64,000 bases of DNA from Hermatobates lingyangjiaoensis (lineage: Eukaryota; Arthropoda; Insecta; Hemiptera; Hermatobatidae), in the NCBI GenBank assembly GCA_026182355.1, contig JAPFBL010000604.1:186001-250000 (forward strand), read 5' to 3'. The notes beneath the pieces are model-generated. The model did no database searches and had not been told where the DNA came from. It was given only the letters and a program-made list of their open reading frames with translations. Below are positions 12,745-24,272 of this stretch, piece after piece; the stretch's first letter is position 1; each line of letters begins with the position of its first letter. Both the position numbers and the translations under genes were made by a program.

Positions 12745-13680
12745 GTGAGAGAGTCAGAGATTGACTCTTAAAAAGGAATGGTATATAGTTGGATAAACAT
12801 GTTTGACCTATCACAATAGACATGCTTAACATACTCCTAAGATCTCATGTTTCTAGGGTTCTATAGATCTTTGAATAGACTTAACTATTCAAGAGTACAT
12901 GTTTATAACACCCCTATGATGAGATGATCTTGGGGTTTGGTATGTACAAAGACAGACCTATCCCATGTTACGGGTTCAAAACACTCTTAAGATCAAGATT
13001 TTCAAATATAGACGCATGCAAAGTTACGGGTTCAAAACACTTCTAAGATCACGTGTTCTTAGTGTTCCTTAGATTTGTAGACTAACCCATTTAAGTGTAC
13101 GAGTTTCTAAAACTACTATAATGAAATGATCTAGGGGTTCATTATTTTCAAATACAAACCTTTACCAAGTTAGGGGTTTAAAACACTCATAAGATCACAT
13201 GTTATAGTAGTAGTTATGTTCAAAGACAGATATATGCCAAGTTAGGGGTTTAAAACACTCCTAATATCATGTGTTCTTAAGGTTCCTTAGATTTGTAGAC
13301 TGACCTATTCAAGTGAAACGAGTTTCTAAAACTACTATAATGAAATGATCTTGGGGTTCATTATTTTCAAATACAAACCTTTGCAAAGTTAGGAGTTTAA
13401 AACACTCCTAAGATCACATGTTCTTAGGTGATATGTTCAAAGACTGACTTATCCCAGTATACATGTTTAACACTCTCCTGTGATAAGTTATTCTTAATGT
13501 TCATTGGGTTCGTAGAGTCACCTATCCCTCCCAGTTTACGGCTATATGGGTGTTCTATGATCTGATGTTCCTTGTGTCCATTAGGTTTATAGGCTGAGCT
13601 ATTCTAGACTATTGGTTTAAGACACTCTTCTTGATGTCCGTTTGGTAGCCAAGTGTTCTAAGCCAGGTGTCCGAGGTTCT
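12745..13680 (+). repeat. Degenerate satellite-like repeat, about 218-bp period
   Basis: Blocks such as gagtttctaaaactactata and ttcattattttcaaatacaa recur 218 bases apart (13073 versus 13291). Shorter modules (gggtttaaaacactcc, gatcacatgttctta) recur more often on both sides. Divergence is high, so this is an old array with nested sub-repeats. Confidence 0.65.
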
Positions 13681-13689
13681 TAAAGATGA

Positions 13690-14159
13690 ATACGATCTTA
13701 CATCGTATACCCTAGAATGCCAATTCTGCAATCGAGAGTTATCTATGTTATTTGTTCTGCATTGACTACAATTATTTTATCTTTAACAATCGGTCAATTT
13801 GACACAAATAAGCAATGAAAATATCTGTCAAGGAATATAGGATATAGAGACAAATTATAAAGATTGACCGAATAGCTATGAATGAAATGGAAGAAAAGGC
13901 GGCAGAAGAAAACTCAGAGAGAAGACCAGGTGAGTAAGGACAGAATAGGAATGGCACAAAGGAAAAGAGATCTATTGAGCTCGTGCACGCAACAATTAGG
14001 CGTGCAGTCAATGGTCGACTCTACCGGCTCGGCCTGGCAGTCCTCTCAAACAGGCCCCCAACGCTTTATTACTACGGTATTCTTATACTAAACTGAATAC
14101 CAAGCTTTCAAGATAACTACCTATTTAAAAATAATTTATTGGTAATTATTTTATGCTTC
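13690..14159. other. Unassigned sequence
   Basis: Nothing recognised. Overlapping short frames near 13770-14090 show no family motif. Confidence 0.3.
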
Positions 14160-14173
14160 TAAATATATTAATT

Positions 14174-14700
14174 CAAAACATGAAACAGTTCATTAGGTCA
14201 ACATATCAAACGATTACAAGGAAAGAACACATAGAAACAACTCACTTCAATATTTTGAGCTTATCGTCATCAGGAGAAGGAAGAGAAGAAAAAGAAGAAA
14301 GGGAGTTTTGCTCGGCTGGCAAACAGCAACTTTGAATAGTTGAGCAGAACTCCTCTTCCTATTCTTCTTCTTCTCCTGATGACGACGAGATCGAAATATT
14401 AAGCAAGTATGAAGAGTTGCTGTTGACCAGTCGAGCAGAACTCTTCTTCTTCTGTTTCTCCTGATGACGACGAGGTCGAAATATTCAGCAAGTATGAAGA
14501 GTTGCTGTTTACCAGTCGAGCAGAACTCTTCTTCTTCTGTTTCTCCTGATGACGACGAGGTCGAAATATTCAGCAAGTATGAAGAGTTGCTGTTGACCAG
14601 TCGAGCAGAACTCTTCTTCTTCTGTTTCTCCTGATGACGACGAGGTCGAAATATTTAAGCGAGTTGGTGTTGTTTCTACATGTTCTTTTCTTGTAATTTT
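14174..14700. repeat. Fold-back repeat, family I
   Basis: Inverted repeat whose outer arms pair (gattacaaggaaagaacac near 14211 with the right end at about 14700). The left side carries one inverted motif (minus, about 14250-14278) and the right side carries four tandem forward motifs. The 14-base direct repeat taaatatattaatt lies at 14160-14173 and 14701-14714 and looks like a target-site duplication. Short frames across the array are artefacts of the tandem repeat. Confidence 0.75.
14339..14655 (+). repeat. 85-bp tandem array of hammerhead-like motif, 4 units
   Basis: CTGATGA occurs at 14376, 14461, 14546 and 14631, exactly 85 bases apart. Each is followed by C, the stem-loop GAC-gag-GTC (GAGATC in the first unit), GAA and ATATT. 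The spacer repeats the sequence from agtatgaagagttgctgtt to cagaactcttcttcttctg. A head-to-tail array of ribozyme-like units is the form expected after rolling-circle or multimer copying, as in retrozymes. Confidence 0.85.
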
Positions 14701-14714
14701 TAAATATATTAATT

Positions 14715-15415
14715 TCAATGTCTATTAACAATTATATTCATAAACATATATACGTCGTTTAGTTCATGTCAACTGTTCAGTTGGACTTATAACTTACAAT
14801 TTTACATCAACAACAATTTCCTTTAGTAAAATCAATAACAGATGATTTATGTATACTTGCTTTTTTTCGACACTGTTCGAAGATGTGGTTAACTGAATGC
14901 TCCTTTTCCTAACCATATTATCGTTAATATAGAAGTGGTCAGTGTTTGTTGTTTTTCTTTAACCAAACAACTGAAGTTAGTATTATTTAACTAATTCCAT
15001 TGGTGGTTGTACCACTTCTAGTTTTTAGCCAACTTGTTACACCATGCGGCTTGTTTTTGAGTGCCAATAGTTTCTTAACTGGATGTTGGTTTGTCATTGA
15101 GTAATTAATGGTTAAATAGTAAACATCTTTTTAACTATAATGATGCCACAATTAGTATTACAGTGTTATTAATAATGTTATCGTAAAAATATAAAATCAT
15201 TATTTTGAACACTTCTCTACCGATTTCCGATACTGTCCACTAAGAAGAGCAAACTGAATGATATCTAGTGTAACTTTTACTTTTATCTTCTCTCAAAGTC
15301 AATTTATTATTATTCTAATCGATTTTCCAGGTTGATATTGTTGAACTACTGAATTTTATTTCAATAAAAACTAATTAATACCTTCATGATATTTAATTTA
15401 TTCTTGAATTATTTT
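14715..15415. other. AT-rich sequence, nothing assigned
   Basis: No supported element or gene. Confidence 0.4.
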
Positions 15416-15747
15416 CTACCTCTCTCCAGATATGCGTATTCGCCTCTCGAACTGATAGGACCGGAGTTCGATCCCCACATGGCACTCGATTTATTCACGC
15501 GGGAGGTGAATAAATCGCAGCACGTTGTCCCTCGGAGAAGGACGTTAAATCGTCGGTCCCGAGCCTGTACGATGTCAGGTACTCGTTAAAGATCCCTACT
15601 CTAAATACATTTGAGTTAGGCAAAATTTAGTACTCCCACTGTAGAATCAATCTTCATTGTGTGGTATCACAAAGGGCCAATGCTTGGTCTAACGTGTGTT
15701 CCCTTGTGGGACTGCTACTGCAACCTAACCTAACCTACCTCTCTCCA
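15416..15747 (+). mobile_element. SINE1 copy with 13-bp target-site duplication
   Basis: The body (15429-15734) is a tRNA-derived SINE that ends in cctaacctaac. It is flanked by perfect direct repeats ctacctctctcca at 15416-15428 and 15735-15747. The 5' part of the tRNA-like head with the A box is missing; the B box survives as ggagttcgatcccc. The central domain contains ctcggagaaggacgttaaa, shared by all SINE1 copies. A frame at 15386-15589 is spurious. Confidence 0.85.
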
Positions 15748-15749
15748 CC

Positions 15750-16630
15750 AATCCAACCAGTCATCGTATGACTTACACTTCAACCAGTAACTACTTCATT
15801 GACAAATAAATGAAGAAAATGACTGAGAATAAACAAAATAATGTAGATAACAAACAGCAAAGCAATTGAATATACAGTAAACCTAATTAAAGAATAAACA
15901 GTTTTTTAAAGAAAACCGATTCTGTTTTTAAAGTGAAGTAATATTGATCAAAAAAATAGGTTAGGATAACAATATAAAAATGAGGAGATGTTAATAAAAG
16001 GATGAAGACGGACGAGATCTGAAACTGGTCAAAGAAGGTCGAAAACATCGAACGAGGTAAGATTGTCTTCTGCTATAATAATATTAGTTCTAACATTTGT
16101 CGTTATTCTATTTATTTGCTGTTTATAAGTTCCATTTAAATTTTTATTGTTGATTAATTTGTAGTAAGAGAATATGTTGACTTATTGTTTTAAAACTGTT
16201 TCTTTACATTGTCTGTGGTTAGACGAAACGTTGAATATGTCTGACGTTTTATAGCTATAATACAAGGTGAATTATAAAAGTACGGGGGTAGTATTCCAAA
16301 AAAATTAGTTTAAAACTAAAAGTTTTTCTTTTAAAAATAATAATCTAGGATAATATCGGATCTTTATCTTTTTCTGTCATTCTTTCATGTTATCTTGAAA
16401 AGATTCCTTTGAAAGTCTCAGAAGTTCTGTCACTCCATCTCTTGATAAGAAGAATTACCACAGTTGTCCCGTGAGTCATCACCGTTGATAAAAACTTTAA
16501 GTATTCCTTGCTCAGATCCATTTTATTTGATAATAATCAACCAAAGGATACAAATAAATAATAGTTTACTTGAAGTTGTATTTTTTAAATAATTATATTT
16601 TAACAATTACAAAAATTACTATCAGATACA
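15750..16630. other. AT-rich sequence, nothing assigned
   Basis: No supported gene or repeat boundary. Confidence 0.4.
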
Positions 16631-16633
16631 ATA

Positions 16634-16949
16634 GGTAGGTTAGGTTGTAGTCCCACAAGGGAACACACGTAGGCCGACTATTGGTTCTTTGTTATACCAC
16701 ACAATGAAGATTGATTCTACAGTGGGAGTCATAAATTTTGCCAAACTCAAGTGTATTTAGAGTAGGGATCTTTAACGAGTACTTGACATCGTGCAGGCTC
16801 GGGACCGACAGTTTAACGTCTTCTCTGAGGGACAACGTGCTGAGATTTATTCACCTCCCACGTGAATAAATCGAGGGCCAGGTGAGGATTGAACCCCGGT
16901 CCTATCAGTTCAGAGGTGAGCACGTAACCACTGAGCTAGCCTGGACCCC
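16634..16949 (-). mobile_element. SINE1 copy, near full length
   Basis: Reverse-strand copy: the ggttaggttg tail is at the left. The tRNA-like head at the right has an A box (gctagctcagtgg) and B box (ggggttcaatcct) when read on the minus strand. No clear target-site duplication was found. Confidence 0.85.
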
Positions 16950-17280
16950 ATCATATAAAGTAATAGGAGTTTGTCTAATATGGCTCACTGGTTAGGTTTG
17001 ATATAATAAACTTAATCTTCAAACAAACAAATGGCTTGATAAACAGCAATACCAACAAGAATAATACTGCCCAAGGATCTGAAGGGATTACAGAGGTCGG
17101 GACAAAACTAAACTGACTGCCTCTATATTCCACAAACAGAGTCCACAACTTTAGTTTCAGCAGTTCACACGTTGTTTTTCGAGCACTAGGCAGTTCTTAT
17201 AAAAGAGTTGTTTGTATGCTGCCAGCTTACTTATATAAAAACATTGATGTCATTTTCATATCATATGTGAAACAGAAATC

Positions 17281-17468
17281 AACATCCAAACAACAATAAG
17301 AAATAAGAAGAAAGGCTAAGATCTTTCAACCGTAACAAGCGGTGTTCGTCAGAGTCAAAACTCAACTGAGTCAGTTGTGTCTGACTGTAACTCTGACGAA
17401 GACCGCTTGTTATGGTTGAAAGGTCTTAGCTTTTCTTCTCATTTCTTATTATGGTTTGGACATTGATA
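17281..17468. repeat. Fold-back repeat, family C, copy 1
   Basis: Both arms are present. The right motif reads CTGACGA, A, GACCG-loop-TGGTT, GAA, AGGTCT (consensus AGATCT). The left arm has the reverse complement with GTGTTCG in place of GTCTTCG. This copy is more diverged than those near 28-32 kb. Confidence 0.8.
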
Positions 17469-17469
17469 T

Positions 17470-18030
17470 AAAAGCGTATAAGGATAAGTTTGACGAAGTC
17501 TAGATAGATGTGATGATAGTATAGTGCAGTGCTGCTTTGAATAGGAAAATTCCTAGTTTGTAACTTACGATTCCGAATAAATTTTTTGTGTCTCTAGTCT
17601 TGGAACCGGAGCACGTGTATCAAGCTTGTCTCTTACATTATATTTATAGGAAAATAAAACAATTCGCATTAGTTTAAATAGACGAAACATAAGCAAGGCC
17701 GATGACCTGATTTCGTGTTCTGAAAAAGACATTATACGACCCAAATGAGAGTTAGCGGCAGCAAGCAAACTCAATTGTTGGATATTCCTTTGTCCGCTGA
17801 CCTTTTCCTTTTGGGTTCATTACCTGAATAAACAGGCGTGAAACGCAGTCTGTTGTAGTCGGCGTACTCCATTCATACTACTCCATTCATGGTCTAGCTG
17901 ACCACCTTCCCAGCAATCGTTATTATTCACACCCATGCCTACAACTTTCTACTTATTCAACAAATCCAGAACCTTGCGATACCACACATACTTTAAAACA
18001 TCGCAACATTTTTAAAAATATTTTTAAATA
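17470..18030. other. Unassigned sequence
   Basis: No gene or element recognised between fold-backs C and B. Confidence 0.3.
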
Positions 18031-18040
18031 ATAAACGTAA

Positions 18041-18357
18041 ATTCTAAAAATCATTACTTGTGCAAATCCGTAATTGTGTGTTATTTACTCATTCTGAGGT
18101 AAAATGTACAAACAAACAAAAGTTTCCACACAAATGAAGTTTTATTCAACAGCAACGCGTTTCGAACACTATGTGTTCGAAAAATGTGTAGGAAAAATGA
18201 TTTTTCATTTTTTTTTCATTTCATTTATGGTGGAAGACACCACATCCTTCGTGTCTTCCTGATGATGAACACAAAGTGTTGGAAACGCGTTGTTGTTGTT
18301 GAATAAAACTTCATTTGTGTGGAGACTTTTGTTTGTTTATCCATTTTACCTCAGAAT
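18041..18357. repeat. Fold-back repeat, family B, copy 1
   Basis: Paired arms span 18092-18357, with a left tail from about 18041 (ccgtaattgtgtg) shared with other B copies. The right motif has CTGATGA at 18259-18265, T, GAACAC-aaa-GTGTTG, GAA, ACGCGT, T. The upstream TTC and a downstream GAA could form a short stem I. The left motif is shortened near 18154-18180. Confidence 0.8.
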
Positions 18358-18488
18358 TCTAAAAATATCTTTAAAGTGCACTAACACGAACTAGTAATCA
18401 AGAGAAATTATGATCATGAGATTTTAATGGATGTCCACACTTTGAGATACTAGAGACCATTTTTGAAAATGGTATGATGGTTAGATGG

Positions 18489-19027
18489 GTATATAACAGG
18501 GGTGGGGTATTTTGACTCGCGGGCCACATTAACTTTAAAATTTGACAGGTGGGCCACATTGATTTAAAAATTTGACAGGTGGGTCATTTCAGTGCAAGAT
18601 ACAATATAAAAAACAGCATTAGTTAACAGTACGTATTAAACAAAAACAAAAAAAAAGTCATTGAAGTATAAACATACTCTTTTAATGAGAACAGTGTTGT
18701 TGATCACAAATTTTAAATAAAGCATCAAAGTCTGGGGCAGTTCTCAGAACAGATCTGAGATATTCATCACCCATCTGGGATCTTTAGGTTTTTTGTTAGT
18801 ATTTATCACACTTAAATAATCTGACCAGCAAAAAGAAGAACGAAAGCTGAAAGTGTGATACTGCACCACGTGATGTTGAAATGCACTTCATTGCAAGTCA
18901 AAATAAAATTAATACAATCATTTAAATCAAACCTAAATCATGTACCAATCTTCGGTGGGCCGGATTCAAAGACCAAAGGGCCGGATGTGGCCCATGGGCC
19001 GATAGTTTGCCCACCCCTGGTATATAT
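18489..19027. mobile_element. Non-autonomous hAT element
   Basis: Terminal inverted repeats begin caggggtgg at 18497 and end ccacccctg at 19019. Both ends carry the g/c-rich cgggccacat-type blocks typical of hAT ends. An 8-bp target duplication is nearly perfect (gtatataa at 18489-18496, gtatatat at 19020-19027). The 523-bp interior has no transposase frame. Confidence 0.85.
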
Positions 19028-19139
19028 GCACAAGTTTTTAGACACTATACTGCTAACACCGTTTGATAGAAAATATTGAAATTACACTAAAAAAAAAGGT
19101 CCTTATTTTATAACATTGGAAGTACTACTTTAGAGGTAA

Positions 19140-19650
19140 TATTTTTTCTTTTAATTGTAATTTTTTTTAAAAATTTTTTTCAATAGAAGAAAAGCATTTA
19201 CTTTCAGTCATTTATTGCTCTAATTGTAATCAACGAATAATAATCCTAATCTCATGTGAGATATTATCAATTCCTTGATTCTACTCTTTCTTACTGATGT
19301 TTGGCACTAGCACTATTCAATGCAATTAAAAACTAGATTATTTATTTATTCTACTACCTTTGCTGGCACAGAATGTAATGTTCTTGTTCGTTATCCAAAC
19401 CAGATTTTTATGAAGTTTCTATGTGATTGCTGATTTTTCAGCAATAATTGAGTAGAAAACTTGAAAAAAACCAAGTTTATAATGGAGAAATAAATATAAG
19501 AAACTGTATTTGTGGTTTGCAAAATTTCGAAAAAGTAATGAAATTGTTTCATCTGCCAAATACATTTATACATTATTTTAATGGCATTAAATATAAATAT
19601 AATGAAAATTAAATAAAAGTAGGCAGTTTTAAAAGGAATGAATGATATTT
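19140..19650. other. AT-rich sequence, nothing assigned
   Basis: No supported gene or element. Confidence 0.4.
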
Positions 19651-19750
19651 ATTATATAAACAATTTGACTCGAGTTAGTGAACAAAATGACTTGGGTGGG
19701 ATCAGAACTGACGCTGGAGGTAGGAGTGGGTGTTGAGAAGGATGCAGGGC

Positions 19751-20024
19751 TGATGATGAATGCTGGGAGCACTTATCTGATGATGAATGCTGGGAGAACT
19801 TATCTGATGATGAATGCTGGGAACACTTATCTGATGATGAATGCTGGGAGCACTTATCTGATGATGAATACTGGGAGCATTTACCTGATGATGAATGCTG
19901 GGAACACTTATCTGATGATGAATGCTGGGAGCATTTACCTGATGATGAATGCTGGGAGCATTTACCTGATGATGAATGCTGGGAGCATTTACCTGATGAT
20001 GAATGCTGGGAGCACTTACCTGAT
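19751..20024 (+). repeat. 27-bp minisatellite, about 10 units
   Basis: Unit is tgatgatgaatgctgggagc plus acttatc, with A/G and C/T variants. Because 27 is divisible by 3 it keeps long frames open on both strands (146 codons forward, 175 and 124 reverse). The frames have no start context, domain or signal that would make them a gene. Confidence 0.9.
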
Positions 20025-20230
20025 GTTGTTTGTAAGAGCCACGCCTTCCTCGACCTCTGCAACACACTCCTGCCATTATAAACCAATCGAAACAAACACG
20101 TCATTATATGGTGAATGAAAAAAAAACTGCCTTGCAAAAAAAAAACTTGAATGAAACATGTATTGTTAGTGCAATTCAAATTTACTCTGTATGATGATGC
20201 GTAATGCGGGTATACACATACAAAATATGA

Positions 20231-20585
20231 TTTAAATCATTAGTTGTGCAAACCGTAATTGTGTGGTATTTACTCATTCTGAGGTAAAATGGATAAACCA
20301 ACAAAATTGTCATCTTATCTCGTAAATGCCTATCCCCCACTCTTTCGCAACGGATCTGTTTCCTACTAGTTGTCTTCACTTGACCAACCCGTCAGTACCA
20401 CATCCTTGGGTATGTCTTGAATTCTCTTAATTGAATTTTATTATTTCACTCTAATTTTTGTAACTAATTAGATATAATTTGTATTATAGTGTCTTCCTGA
20501 TGATGAACACAAAGTGTTCGAAACGCGTTGAATAAAACTTCATTTGTGTGGAGACTTTGTTGGATTTATCCATTTTACCTCAAAA
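20231..20585. repeat. Fold-back repeat, family B, copy 2
   Basis: The left part (20231-20305) holds only the outer arm. The right arm has an intact motif: CTGATGA 20497-20503, T, GAACAC-aaa-GTGTTC, GAA 20520-20522, ACGCGT, T. The bases on either side, TTC and GAA, pair as a short stem I. The centre is replaced by unrelated sequence. Confidence 0.75.
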
Positions 20586-20689
20586 TATGATTTGTTACGA
20601 TGTTGACGAATACGAGAGTAGAGTTAGTAAGCCCATGCGTGCGGTCCCAGTTACCTACCCGGTGCCCAGCGAAGCATCCGTTATTCCGC

Positions 20690-20940
20690 CATTGGGTATA
20701 GATGTTGCATAGTCCCTCTGTGATATAAGAATATTGACAGGAAACGTGAGTCTCACTTTGCAGTGAACTTCTAATTCCTTTCTATTTCTGATTTTTGTGG
20801 TGGTTGGGTGTTATATTTTTCTATTGTCTGCTACATATATAGATTTTATTGTAATTGTCTTCTAGGAAGAGTAGCCTTTGTCTTCATGTCAATGGGGGTA
20901 GAGGTTGCACAGTCCCTCTTGATTAAAAGATGTTGACACT
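20690..20940 (+). repeat. Degenerate direct repeat, about 197-bp offset
   Basis: The block around 20690-20742 (tgttgcatagtccctctgtg) recurs diverged at 20887-20938 (ggttgcacagtccctcttga). Function unknown; it lies just upstream of a SINE2 copy. Confidence 0.4.
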
Positions 20941-21062
20941 CGACTCCAACTTCTTCACATAGAGACCCCTTCGAGTTATTGGTTTTGTTATGTTTCCTCT
21001 TCTGTTTACGTTTCCTCTTCGTTCGATTGTTCTTATTGCTATTGATGGATGGTCGGTTGAAG

Positions 21063-21285
21063 GTGATACTGATCTGATACTGATGCATGAAGTAAGTATT
21101 GATGCGCGACGTACTATCGTGCGGGCACGCCTCCGCGTGGTCACTTTGGAGTAATCTAAAGTGGCTAAAGGGCAGCACGTTAAACTAGTCGGCCTGATTT
21201 GATTTTTGGTGGTTATATGGCCGAAAGGCTTAGGAACACATATAAAGTCAAAAAAGGTTGGTTGAAGGTGGAAAATTCTGCACTG
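21063..21285 (+). mobile_element. SINE2 copy
   Basis: Shares with 39435-39640 the blocks gaagtaagtattgatgcgcg, ctttggagtaatctaaagtg, gcagcacgttaaactagtcg and tatggccgaaaggcttagga. The class is inferred from its length, copy number and G/C-rich 5' half. I did not find RNA polymerase III boxes that I would insist on. Confidence 0.55.
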
Positions 21286-21308
21286 TTGACCTGGTGGTGG
21301 TATTTGCG

Positions 21309-21350
21309 ACATGTTTCAACCGTTCTCTGGTTATCTTCACGCCTTCATAC
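21309..21350 (-). repeat. Hammerhead-like motif, family N
   Basis: On the minus strand the order is GC, GTGAAGA, T, AACC-loop-GGTT, GAA, the palindrome ACATGT, C, and GC. The C before the core is replaced by G. Only this one arm was found. Confidence 0.5.
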
Positions 21351-21502
21351 AAAACAGTGACTAAAACTACAAAAATCTCTTTGAGCGTATTTACTAACTG
21401 TCCAAAATCTTAAAATAATTAGAAGTTACACATTATTTCAAGAAGTTAGTGTTTATAAGGATATTATATTTCCTTGTATACAGTTATTAATGTTAGTAAG
21501 TT

Positions 21503-21646
21503 AAATTGACGGCTTCAACCTCCTCTTGAGGGATAACTCTCAGACTTATACACGTACTGCTTGAATAAATGGAGGGCCAAAGTGGTTTGAACCTCAAATC
21601 TACCAGTTCAGAGGCGAGCACGTGCCACGGCTCATCCTAGCCCCTT
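21503..21646 (-). mobile_element. Degenerate SINE1 fragment
   Basis: Contains diverged versions of the SINE1 central domain (ggcttcaacctcctcttgag) and of the tRNA-like head (taccagttcagaggcgagca). Confidence 0.55.
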
Positions 21647-21669
21647 TCAAAATCAGAAACTATACAAAT

Positions 21670-22001
21670 AAATTCACATAAGGGGTTATTGAGGATTTTG
21701 GTCATAAAACATACAACTCCTGATCATCAGCCGACGTTTCGCCAAAAGTTGTTTGGCATTTTCAAGGCTTGATTTAGAAGAAACACTAATTTACTGGTCC
21801 ATGCTTATATCTGGCTACATCATAACAAATACACATATGCAGTTGTTATGATGTAGCCAGATATAAGCATGGACCAGTAAATTAGTGTTTCTTCTAAATC
21901 AAGCCTTGAAAATGCCAAACAACTTTTGGCGAAACGTCAGCTGATGATCAGGAGTTGTATGTTTTATGACCAAAATCCTCAATAAACCTTTATGTGAATT
22001 T
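21670..22001. repeat. Fold-back repeat, family L, nearly perfect
   Basis: A 332-bp inverted repeat with ~150-base arms that match almost perfectly around a centre near 21836. The right motif reads CTTGAAAAT, GCCAAA-loop-TTTGGC, GAA, ACGT, C. The left arm has the same motif inverted. The near identity of the arms suggests it is young. Confidence 0.85.
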
Positions 22002-22325
22002 GAAATATCAGTGGTCGAGAAACTATATCAATATACAAATAAATGCACATCAAAGTCCTTATAAGACTATCATAATCATTTACCACAATATCAGCATTTA
22101 AAGGAAAGTTCATTGATATATATAATTTGTTCTTGATGTGTATACTATTATGGATGTTCATTTTTTTCTCTCATCTGTTATTTTACCGTTTTTTAACTTT
22201 AATAATTCAAACAAAAGTTATTTTTATGAGTATAGTACTTATTGATGTGTTATTCTATTATTTATGCTGATAACACAATTTAGACCATCTAGTAATGTAC
22301 ACAAATAAAATTATTATCCTTATAT

Positions 22326-23772
22326 ATGAGCTGTCATTTTTGAAAATGGTATAAGTCCATTTTTTTATCTATCCAGATACGAGTAATTAAGGGTTTGTAT
22401 TTGAGTTAATTTAAAAATATTGGCAAACATTAATCTATTCCAGTGATTAATAGTATTAATTGAAAGTGCTATAAGTCCACTTTATAAAAAAAAATGATTT
22501 AACAGTAATTTTAGTAAGATATAGACATCTTCTCTTCATATTTTTAATTATACATTCAATGGAATATCTATATATAAATTCTCTTCGTGGCTCTGTATGT
22601 ATGTATGTATGTATGTACCTTATGCATTCGGCCTACAATGAACCTTTTTCAAAAATTCTTTTGCAAGGCACTTACTATAGGTCTTGGGGTGGTTTTAGGC
22701 TATTAAACTCTGGAGGGCAGCCTAACCCCGGCCCCCTAGGGCCCAAAAACCTCAAAAATTTGCCAATTTTTAGTTTTTGCATTTTTTCTCAAGAAATATG
22801 ACGTCTACGGCCTTAATGCATAAAATATGAAATGTTGGAAATAAAAATTGAGCTTAAAGTTATATAATGATTTTTTGCTCTAGGATGCTTCTTTCATAGC
22901 CTAGGTACCACTATTCTCCTGAAAATGTTAAAAAACGTCCAAGGGACTGTAGATCATGAATGAAGAATCGTAAGACAAAAATGCATAAAATAATATTGAA
23001 CCCAATTTTCATTTCGATCATTTCAAATTTTATACTTAAAACTTCTAGACCCGGGCAACGCAGGGTATTTCTGCTTGTAGTATTAAAACTATAGTTTTTA
23101 ATACTATACAACTTTCAATTTTATTATGAAATGATAATTAATAATTTTTTTTCAAAAAATAAATGATTTCCTTACCTCAAAATGGACTTATAACATTTTC
23201 AAAAATAACGAATTACAAAAAAAATAAAAACTAGAATAATTTAAATCCATGTTTTTTTTATAGAACATTAGCTTTACTAAAATGGATTTTTAATGAAAAA
23301 GTAATAATGAAGTCATTTAAATATTCAAGTAATCAAATTCTAGTTATATTAAAAAAAAGCGATATGAATAAACAAGTGTATAATGTAAATAACTTCGTTA
23401 AGATAACAAAAAAAAACTTGTAATTTTGAAATTATTTGTCTTTTACTACTAGTTTAGTGAAGTATTCATGGTAAATACAGTGCACAGTGCTGTCAAAATA
23501 ATCAATAATAATTGCAATAATAGAGTTGTTTTAATTATAACTATTTGGAATGGACTTATTCTACTTTCAAAAAAAAAAATATTTTTTTGCGGTAACATTT
23601 TATAGCAAAACGTTTTTCTTTTACTTTATGGCAAAATCGTACTTCATTGAATGTATTAAATATGAATAATTAAAAATATGAAGAGAAGATGTCTATATCT
23701 TACTAAAATTATAGATTAACTCATTTTTTTTTATAAAGTGGACTTATACCACTTTCAAAAATAACAGCTCGT
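22326..23772. mobile_element. TIR transposon with subterminal repeats, unclassified
   Basis: The left end (gagctgtcatttttgaaaat, ggtataagtcca) is inverted at the right end (tggacttataccactttcaa, aaataacagctc). The sequence ggacttat(a/t)c-actttcaaaa recurs in both orientations inside (about 22464, 23179 and 23549). Inner blocks at about 22497-22560 and 23655-23720 also form an inverted repeat. A Helitron sits in the middle. No transposase frame is left. Confidence 0.65.
22567..23077 (+). mobile_element. Non-autonomous Helitron
   Basis: Starts with TC (tctatatataaattctcttc) after an A and ends with a hairpin around acccgggcaacgcagggt, then tatttctgcttg before a T. The 3' hairpin near the end and insertion between A and T fit Helitrons; the final CTTG departs from the usual CTRR. 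A frame at 22559-22801 has no Rep or helicase motif. Confidence 0.75.
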
Positions 23773-23775
23773 ATA

Positions 23776-24270
23776 TTCGTTTAAACAATAAGAAAATTAA
23801 AAAGGAATATAAATTTCAAATTAAAATATATAAAATAAAAATTGGCAATATTATGTGGAGAGAAGTCAGATATTAGAGGAGAGTATATTAAATATGTTGA
23901 CTTATTGACAAGATAGAAGTGGCTAGTGGCGGGAGATAGAAGTCGGGGCGGGAGCTACCATGTATAAAGGGATGCTGTGAGCCTTACATCTCGTAAAGGA
24001 GTAAAGGAGTATCCATATATGATACCGGCTTCCTTTGAAATCTCACCCACAAGAAACTTCTAGCGGAATACAAAAGCCATATATATACCATTCTTATAGA
24101 GATTTTAATAATTTGTTAATAATTTTTGAAATAATGATTAAAAAGCGTCTATACTGACCTTCCTCTACCTCCTCTAGGGCTTTGCCTTTGTTGTGCGTTC
24201 TGGCTCAGCAAACAATGTAATTGCAACTGAAATAACAGTTAACCATTAGTTTCAGTATTATGAGTCATTC
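23776..24270. other. Unassigned sequence
   Basis: Nothing I can name. Bases 23920-24010 are GC-richer but contain no open frame of interest. Confidence 0.3.
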
Positions 24271-24272
24271 AG

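Noticed and set aside
19652..20179. 175-codon Ser/Cys/Gln-rich minus-strand ORF
   Set aside because: It is the translation of a 27-bp minisatellite, whose length is divisible by 3. The opposite strand is open too and there is no domain or gene structure.
21670..22001. MicroRNA precursor or regulatory hairpin
   Set aside because: The arms are ~150 bases, carry the PLE-type motif and match the general fold-back architecture, so a transposon origin is more likely.
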